64,000 nucleotides of DNA. It comes from an uncultured Robiginitomaculum sp. (lineage in GTDB: Bacteria > Pseudomonadota > Alphaproteobacteria > Caulobacterales > Maricaulaceae). Both the position numbers and the translations under genes were made by a program. Positions 57,769 to 64,000 of the stretch are shown here, piece after piece (within the stretch, counting starts at the first letter, position 1; the number at the start of each line of letters is the position of its first letter). Location of the stretch: assembly GCA_938010385.1 (NCBI GenBank), contig CALLVD010000024.1:1-64000 (forward strand), written 5' to 3'. The notes beneath the pieces were generated by a model that was given only the letters and a program-made list of their open reading frames with translations, did not search any database and was not told the DNA's origin.

Positions 57769-60700
57769 TTGGTGGGGTTTGACGTGAATACAATTATCCA
57801 ATTTTGGGTAAAGTGCTTCGCTGTGACTGTTTTGATGTTGGCGTCCCTCTCAGGAGCAGAGGCGCAAAACGCCTCAAGTCTCGGACGCACGGTTACCAAT
57901 GTCGCGACAGTAAGCTATGAGACCGAGTTCGGCTCTCTGACCCTGCAAACCAATCCGGCAGTGTTTACAGTTGAGGCGCGCAGAACAGACTCGACGATTG
58001 AGTTCTTTCGTTTTGCCCCGTCCTCCGACAGTGCCGATTTGATCAAAGTTAACGGCTCTGATTACGCGCCAAGCGGAAATCTCTCCGGACCGTTCACGCA
58101 AACCGGCGCGCCTGTCACAGGCATCGGAAACCTGATTGATTTGTCAAATGCTGTCCCGTTAACCCCGGCAGAGCTTTATGCCACCGGCGAGCTGATGTTT
58201 GTTCGGGTGATTGACCCCGGCCAGAACGGCAATGACAATATTATAGAGACCGTGACAATTACGATTGCCACATCAGGCGCGGATGAAATCGTCCTGCGCC
58301 TTTATGAAAGCGGTCCGGCGACCGGCGAATTTTGGGCTTACGTCCCGACAAGCCGCGATCCGAGCCCGCAACATGATAACCGCCTGACAACCGAGTCAGA
58401 AACGCGCCTGACGGCAACCTATATCGATGCGTTTGACGCCACAGAAGTGTCCGTTGATACCGCCTTGGTTGATCCGTACTGCCGCGTGTTTAACGCGCTG
58501 ACCGGTGATTTGGTCGACGGCGCTGTTGTAACGCTTATGGACCGCGCCACCGGCTTGCCCGCAACTGTGCTGGGCGTTGACGGCGAGTCGATATATCCGT
58601 CCACGGTCACGACCGGCGAAAACACTGAAGATTCCGGCGGCTATGTTTATGAAGTCCGCCAAGGGGAGTTTAAATTCCCGATTTTAATGCCGGGCGATTA
58701 CTATCTCGACGTTGAAACCCCTGAAGGTTTCACGTTCAGTTCCGTCTATCAGCCTGCGCAATTTGCCGGCATTGATAACGGCCCTTACTTAATTGAAGAT
58801 CAGGGCTCTTACGGCGAGACATTTGCGCAGGCTGCATTAGGCCCGCTGCATTTTGATGTGCCGATTGATCCCAAGACTGACATTGTGCTGACCAAAACGG
58901 CGTCCCCGACAATCGCTGATGTCGGTGACTTTATTCGCTATAGTGTGAATATCCAAAACGCCGGTAATGTCGCCTCCACAATGCGCGTTCATGATATGGC
59001 GCCGCGCGGCTTTCGTTTCATCAGCGGCTCATCGCGCGTCAACGCCTTAAAAGTCGCTGACCCTGTGGTCTCCGATAACGGCCAAGAGCTGACCTATACC
59101 CTGCCTGTTTTACAGCCGGGCGAGAGCTATCAACTGCACTACATCATGCAGGTCGGCGCGAACCTGTCCGAAGGTGAGTATGTCAACTCCGCTATGGTTA
59201 TTGATAATGACGGCGTTCAAAGCTCGAATATAGCCCGCGCGGAAGTGACCGTTCGCGAAGAGCTGCTGCGCTCAACCAATACAATTATCGGCCGCGTGGC
59301 AGAATATGCCTGTGACGCCGATGAAGACTGGGCCAAGGAAATCCTGGACGGCACCGGCGTGTCCGGCGTGCGGCTTTATATGGAAACCGGCGAGTACACC
59401 GTCACCGATGAAGACGGCCTGTATCACTTTGAAGGCGTTTCGCCCGGCACTCATGTTGTCCAGGTCGATGAAGAAACTCTGCCGCAAGGCTACGCCGCCA
59501 TGATGTGCGAAGATAACAGCCAATATGCCCGCTTGAAGACGTCGAAATTTATCGACAATAAAGGCGGCGGCATCTGGCGCGCAAACTTCTATCTGGCCCG
59601 AACCGGCGAGATTGATGACAGTATCGGACCAAAGCAGTTTAACGATACAACCGAATATTTGGACTTCGGCTCTGAATGGCTTGAAACCCAAACAGACGCG
59701 ATTGAATGGGTCTATCCGCAAGCGGGTAAAACCCCGTCTGCGCCGTCCGTCAATATCGGTATTAAGCACGCCAAAGGCCAAACGGTCAGCCTGACTTTAA
59801 ATGACAGCCCTGTACCGCTTTTGAACTTTCAGGCGCGCGACAGCAATAAAACCCGTTCGGTTTTAATCAGCCGCTGGCGCAGTGTTGACGTGCTCGACGG
59901 GCAAAATGTCTTTGTGGCGACGGTCAAAAACGCTGACGGCAGTATTGCTGAAACTATCCGCCGCGAGATCTATTTCATCAAAGATATTGCGCGCGCTATT
60001 GCGGCCCCGGATCAGTCCGTGCTGGTCGCTGACGGGCGTACCCATCCGGTGATTGCAGTGCGTATTGAAGACAATGCGGGCCGCCCGGTGCATTCCGGCC
60101 GCAAGCTGAAGGTCGATGTTCAGGAGCCTTATCGTCTTGAGACCTCTGATCGCCTTGAGAGCGTTAATGAGCTGGTCGCGCCCAACGCCTCGCGCGCCGA
60201 TGCCTCTGTGGGCGCAAACGGTATCGCCTTGATCCGCTTGCAGCCGACGCTGCAAACCGGCCGCGCAACCGTTACAGTCACGCTGGATGACGGCCGCACG
60301 GTTGACGTCACGATGTACCTGAAACCTGAAAAACGCGACTGGATTATCATCGGTCTGGCCGAAGGCTCTGCCGGTATGGAGCAGCTTGAAGGCAATAAAA
60401 TTGATCTGTCGGAAAACGGCACTGACATTATTGACGGACGCCTGGCTTTCTTTGCCAAAGGCTTGGTCAAGGGTGACTGGCTGATGACACTGGCGGTGGA
60501 TACCGCTAAGCGCCGCGGCAAGCGGGACGGCGATCTGTTTGAAGAGATTGATCCGAACGCCTATTACACGCTTTACGGTGACCGGTCTTATCAGGAGCAT
60601 GAAGCGCGCTCACGCTATCCCGTTTATCTGAAACTGGAAAAGAACACGTTCTATGCCATGTTCGGCGATTACGACACCAATATGATCGACAGCGAGTTGA

Positions 60701-62817
60701 CGCGCTATTCCCGTCGTCTGTCCGGCTTTAAGACGGAATATGCCGGCGAGCGTTTTGATCTGATTGCCTTTGCGGCCGAGACCAACCAAGGCTTTGCCAA
60801 AGACGAAATTCCGGCGGACGGGACAAGCGGCGTTTATCGCACAAGCTTCTCCCCCGTGCTCGGCGGAACAGAAACCATCACGATTGAAACCCGTGACCGC
60901 TTCAGAAGCGACGTTATTCTCGACAGCCGAATTATGCGCCGTCATTTGGACTATACGATCGACTATCTGACAGGCGATATTATTTTCCGCTTGCCGGTCG
61001 ACGGTACGGACGCGCAATTTAATCCGAACGTCATCGTTGTTGATTATGAAACGTCCGAGGATTCGGAGCGCAATCTGACCTATGGCGCCCGTGCGGCGGT
61101 CAAGTCTGCGGGCGGGAAACTGCGCGCCGGTGTGAACTATATCCACGAAGAAGGCCGCGCTGATCGCCCCGGCGGCGAGCAGGATGTGCTGGGCGTTGAT
61201 ATTGTTGCGCGCTTGTCGGAATCTACCGAAGTGCGGGCCGAATATGCCCTGTCAAAAGACAAGCAAGACAGCGGCGAGACCATCGACGCTGCGGCTTATC
61301 TGGCCGAGATTGTGCACACGTCTGATGATTTCTCTGCCCAAGCCTATATTCGCGAAGAAGAAGCCGGCTACGGCGTGGGTCAACAGGGCAGTAACACAAA
61401 CGGCATTCGCCGCTACGGCGTTGACGCGAGCTACGTTATTTCTGAAAATATTCAGGAAGACACCGGCCGCCGCCTTCTGCGCAATGTTGAGGGTCAGTCC
61501 TATGTTGAGCAAAGCCTGGCAACAGGCGCTAAGCGCACGCTGACAGAAATCAGCGTCACCCAAGACAGCGATGCCTTCGGCGGCGCGCTGGGCCTGCGTC
61601 ATGTCAAAGAAGACCTTACCGCCGGCGAGCAGCGCGAAAGCCTGCTGGCTATCGGCTCGGCCCGGTTCTCATCGCCTAAGCATGGCTTTACAGCCTCCGT
61701 CGCCCATGAGCAGCCTTTGGGCGGCGAGGATGAGTCAACTCTCTTCCCGCAGCGCACCACGCTGGGACTGGATAAGACCATCACAAGCAAAGCGGCTGTC
61801 AGCCTGCGCCATGAAGTTCTCGAAGGCCAAAATGCGGCCGGCGAAAACACAACGCTCGGCGTAACCTACAGCCCATGGATCGGTACGGACGTCTCTGCAC
61901 AGACTGACATGCTGACAGGGGATTCCGCCCGCCGCCTCGGCGCGACTGTCGGCGTTGACCAACAGTTTAAGCTAAGCGAAAAATGGAGCGCGTCTGCGGG
62001 CCTTGCTCAGCGTAAGATTTTAGACAATGTCGGCACAGCGATTGACGTTGTCCCCGATGACGCGATTGCGCCGATTGATATCAGCGAAGATTATATTACC
62101 GGCTATATGGGCGTCGGTTACCGCACGGCTGTCACCTCGGCATCTGCCCGTCTTGAGGCCCGCGATTCTCAAAGTTCTGAGACCTATATCGCAACGGCCG
62201 GCGTAGCGCGCGAGCTGTCAGAAGAGCTCTCCATTGCCGGCGCGGCGCGCAGCCAAGCGGTCAATTATAAGACGGACGGCACGGACGAGGCGCGCACGGA
62301 TATTCGCATCGGGACCGCTTGGCGTCCGCGCGGTGAAGGCATCGTTGTCTTTGACCGGTTTGATTTTAAACATGACCGCACGGCAGATAATGTCAGCACA
62401 ACAAAGCTGATCAATAATCTGACCGCAAATGTCATGGTCAATGATCGCACGCAAGTGACCGGCTATTGGGGAATCAAGCATGTTGAAACTGACATTGCCG
62501 ATGACCGCTACAGTAATTGGACCAATCTTCTGGGCGGTGAGCTGCGCTATGATGTAACCCCGCGCATTGATGTGGGTGTGCACGGCCAAATGATCAGCAC
62601 GGGCGAAACAACCTCTTATGCTTATGGCCCGTCAATCGGCGTGTCCCCGGCAGAGAATATGTGGATCAGCGTCGGTTATAATGTCGAAGGCTATAATGAT
62701 GATGATTTTGAAGCTGCCGAATACAGCCGCGACGGCCTTTATATCAAGCTGCGCCTGAAATTTGACCAAGAGAGTGCGGGTAAGCTCTTAAGAAAGATTT
62801 CACCGACCGGGCGTTAA
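57769..62817 (+). CDS. Giant secreted protein: DUF11 plus SdrD_B/carboxypeptidase-like domains and C-terminal outer-membrane beta-barrel-like region
   Basis: Signal peptide; DIVLTKTASPTIADVGDFIRYSVNIQNAGNVAST (DUF11); SGVRLYMETGEYTVTDEDGLYHFEGVSPGTHVVQVD (Sdr/CarboxypepD-like); long alternating aromatic/polar strands to the C-terminus. Confidence 0.8.
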   Translation: MVGFDVNTIIQFWVKCFAVTVLMLASLSGAEAQNASSLGRTVTNVATVSYETEFGSLTLQTNPAVFTVEARRTDSTIEFFRFAPSSDSADLIKVNGSDYAPSGNLSGPFTQTGAPVTGIGNLIDLSNAVPLTPAELYATGELMFVRVIDPGQNGNDNIIETVTITIATSGADEIVLRLYESGPATGEFWAYVPTSRDPSPQHDNRLTTESETRLTATYIDAFDATEVSVDTALVDPYCRVFNALTGDLVDGAVVTLMDRATGLPATVLGVDGESIYPSTVTTGENTEDSGGYVYEVRQGEFKFPILMPGDYYLDVETPEGFTFSSVYQPAQFAGIDNGPYLIEDQGSYGETFAQAALGPLHFDVPIDPKTDIVLTKTASPTIADVGDFIRYSVNIQNAGNVASTMRVHDMAPRGFRFISGSSRVNALKVADPVVSDNGQELTYTLPVLQPGESYQLHYIMQVGANLSEGEYVNSAMVIDNDGVQSSNIARAEVTVREELLRSTNTIIGRVAEYACDADEDWAKEILDGTGVSGVRLYMETGEYTVTDEDGLYHFEGVSPGTHVVQVDEETLPQGYAAMMCEDNSQYARLKTSKFIDNKGGGIWRANFYLARTGEIDDSIGPKQFNDTTEYLDFGSEWLETQTDAIEWVYPQAGKTPSAPSVNIGIKHAKGQTVSLTLNDSPVPLLNFQARDSNKTRSVLISRWRSVDVLDGQNVFVATVKNADGSIAETIRREIYFIKDIARAIAAPDQSVLVADGRTHPVIAVRIEDNAGRPVHSGRKLKVDVQEPYRLETSDRLESVNELVAPNASRADASVGANGIALIRLQPTLQTGRATVTVTLDDGRTVDVTMYLKPEKRDWIIIGLAEGSAGMEQLEGNKIDLSENGTDIIDGRLAFFAKGLVKGDWLMTLAVDTAKRRGKRDGDLFEEIDPNAYYTLYGDRSYQEHEARSRYPVYLKLEKNTFYAMFGDYDTNMIDSELTRYSRRLSGFKTEYAGERFDLIAFAAETNQGFAKDEIPADGTSGVYRTSFSPVLGGTETITIETRDRFRSDVILDSRIMRRHLDYTIDYLTGDIIFRLPVDGTDAQFNPNVIVVDYETSEDSERNLTYGARAAVKSAGGKLRAGVNYIHEEGRADRPGGEQDVLGVDIVARLSESTEVRAEYALSKDKQDSGETIDAAAYLAEIVHTSDDFSAQAYIREEEAGYGVGQQGSNTNGIRRYGVDASYVISENIQEDTGRRLLRNVEGQSYVEQSLATGAKRTLTEISVTQDSDAFGGALGLRHVKEDLTAGEQRESLLAIGSARFSSPKHGFTASVAHEQPLGGEDESTLFPQRTTLGLDKTITSKAAVSLRHEVLEGQNAAGENTTLGVTYSPWIGTDVSAQTDMLTGDSARRLGATVGVDQQFKLSEKWSASAGLAQRKILDNVGTAIDVVPDDAIAPIDISEDYITGYMGVGYRTAVTSASARLEARDSQSSETYIATAGVARELSEELSIAGAARSQAVNYKTDGTDEARTDIRIGTAWRPRGEGIVVFDRFDFKHDRTADNVSTTKLINNLTANVMVNDRTQVTGYWGIKHVETDIADDRYSNWTNLLGGELRYDVTPRIDVGVHGQMISTGETTSYAYGPSIGVSPAENMWISVGYNVEGYNDDDFEAAEYSRDGLYIKLRLKFDQESAGKLLRKISPTGR

Positions 62818-62846
62818 TCTCGGATATAACAGACAAGGTAGGGATA

Positions 62847-64000
62847 ATGCCTTTGGGATTGAAAACATTCAGATGCGCTGCGGCGATGGGAGTCGCTGCG
62901 GCCGCTGCCATACTTGCCCCTGCCGTGTCCGCGCAAACCGGCACGTATACGACAACGACCGGCGGCGCCATCGGCGACGCGGTGACGTGCGGAGTCGCAA
63001 ATTTGACCCGCACGATTAATGTCCCGGACAGTTTTATTGTGCAAGATTTGGACTTCGGCTTTCTGGCAGAACATGAATATCGCGGCGATATCCGCGTCGA
63101 GCTTTCTCATGGGGGCATCACCCGCCGCATTATCGAATCGGACTTTAACGGCCCCGGATCTTTGACGAATTATAATGTTCGCTTAAACGACGGCGCCGCC
63201 GATTTTATTTTAGGCTCAACCCATACAACGGGGGACGGCTTGGTCGCGCCGCCTTATGAAAATGATGTCAGGCCTGATGCAAGCCTGAACGCTTTTGCCG
63301 GACAAAACGCCGCCGGCCTTTGGACCTTTACAATTTGCGATAATTATAACGGTCTGGATTTCGGTAACTTTTTGCGCGCCGATCTGATTTTTACAGGCTC
63401 TACGGAAGCGGATTTGTCTCTGGATTTAACCCACACACCGGCAAGCCCGTCGCAAGGCACGAATGTGACCTTTACCGCGCAAATCACAAATAGCGGGCCG
63501 CTGGCCTCAACCGGCCGCAGCGCGCAGATTAACCTGCCGAGCGGATTTACATTTGTCTCTGCGACCGGCGGCGCAACCCATAGCGGCGGGGTCGTTACTT
63601 GGACGCCGGGAACAAGCTTGGCATCAGGCAGTTCCGAGAGCATTGCAATTACGGCGACAATGAACTTTACGGGCGACTATACTGCAACGGCGCAGATTAC
63701 AGCCCAAGATCAGGACGATCCCGACAGTACGCCGGCAAACGGTATTAACGGCGAAGATGATGACGCGACGCGCCCGGTGACGCCGGCCGTGACGCCGCCT
63801 CCCGCGCTCAGCTGCGGCGCCGCCGCAACCGTGCATGATTGGGACGTGAATGCATGGGCGGCCGGAGATTTAAGCAATTCTTACACAACGGACGGGGAAA
63901 CGATAAGCTGGGCTCTGACCGGGGCTACCGCGTCGCTTCAGCCTAATCCGGACGGCTCCGGAACGGCTTTGCCGGCGTTGTCGGATTATGACAGCGGCGG
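62847..64000 (+). CDS. Secreted P-domain (proprotein convertase-like) plus DUF11 protein, truncated by window edge
   Basis: Not in ORF track (no stop in window). MPLGLKTFRCAAAMGVAAAAAILAPAVSAQTGTY; VQDLDFGFLAEHEYRGDIRVELSHGG...FAGQNAAGLWTFTICDNYNGLDFGNF; LSLDLTHTPASPSQGTNVTFTAQITNSGPLAS. Confidence 0.82.
   Translation, partial: MPLGLKTFRCAAAMGVAAAAAILAPAVSAQTGTYTTTTGGAIGDAVTCGVANLTRTINVPDSFIVQDLDFGFLAEHEYRGDIRVELSHGGITRRIIESDFNGPGSLTNYNVRLNDGAADFILGSTHTTGDGLVAPPYENDVRPDASLNAFAGQNAAGLWTFTICDNYNGLDFGNFLRADLIFTGSTEADLSLDLTHTPASPSQGTNVTFTAQITNSGPLASTGRSAQINLPSGFTFVSATGGATHSGGVVTWTPGTSLASGSSESIAITATMNFTGDYTATAQITAQDQDDPDSTPANGINGEDDDATRPVTPAVTPPPALSCGAAATVHDWDVNAWAAGDLSNSYTTDGETISWALTGATASLQPNPDGSGTALPALSDYDSG

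Noticed and set aside
60129-60600. Minus-strand ORFs inside the 1682-aa gene
   Set aside because: Antisense to an uninterrupted large coding frame
1-64000. CRISPR arrays, tRNA, rRNA, tmRNA, RNase P, SRP RNA, insertion sequences
   Set aside because: Looked for characteristic motifs by eye on both strands; none recognised, though a covariance-model scan would be needed to exclude small RNAs

Overview
Alphaproteobacterial-type chromosomal segment (moderate-high GC, almost entirely coding; no rRNA, tRNA, CRISPR array or transposase recognised). Left to middle it is mostly core genome: addA(partial)-addB-murU-amgK-tsaE; ferredoxin; acyl-CoA ligase; gntK-gap; LacI regulator with zwf-pgl-edd (Entner-Doudoroff); rimP-nusA-ylxR-infB-[parDE]-rbfA; hrcA-grpE; pstSCAB; yraN-rsmI; LppC-like; hemW-rdgB; hslV; ATP-grasp; dapB; chvI-chvG-manX-hpr. 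A Tad/Flp pilus cluster (cpaB to tadD, minus strand) follows. The right end is the most accessory-like part: a ~1.1 kb AT-rich, palindrome-rich intergenic region with two TTAA-N7-TTAA (CtrA-like) boxes, then a tandem set of secreted DUF11-type proteins (small acidic 395-aa protein, 1682-aa putative outer-membrane barrel protein, P-domain/DUF11 protein cut by the window edge). Other points of interest: a parDE module inside the infB-rbfA operon, a terminator-like hairpin in the rimP-nusA leader, matching LacI-type operators at gap and upstream of zwf, an AT-rich orphan gene bracketed by ~30-bp direct repeats, and a 21-bp tandem duplication over the hrcA stop codon. All functional names come from recognising protein motifs by eye; no database search was run.
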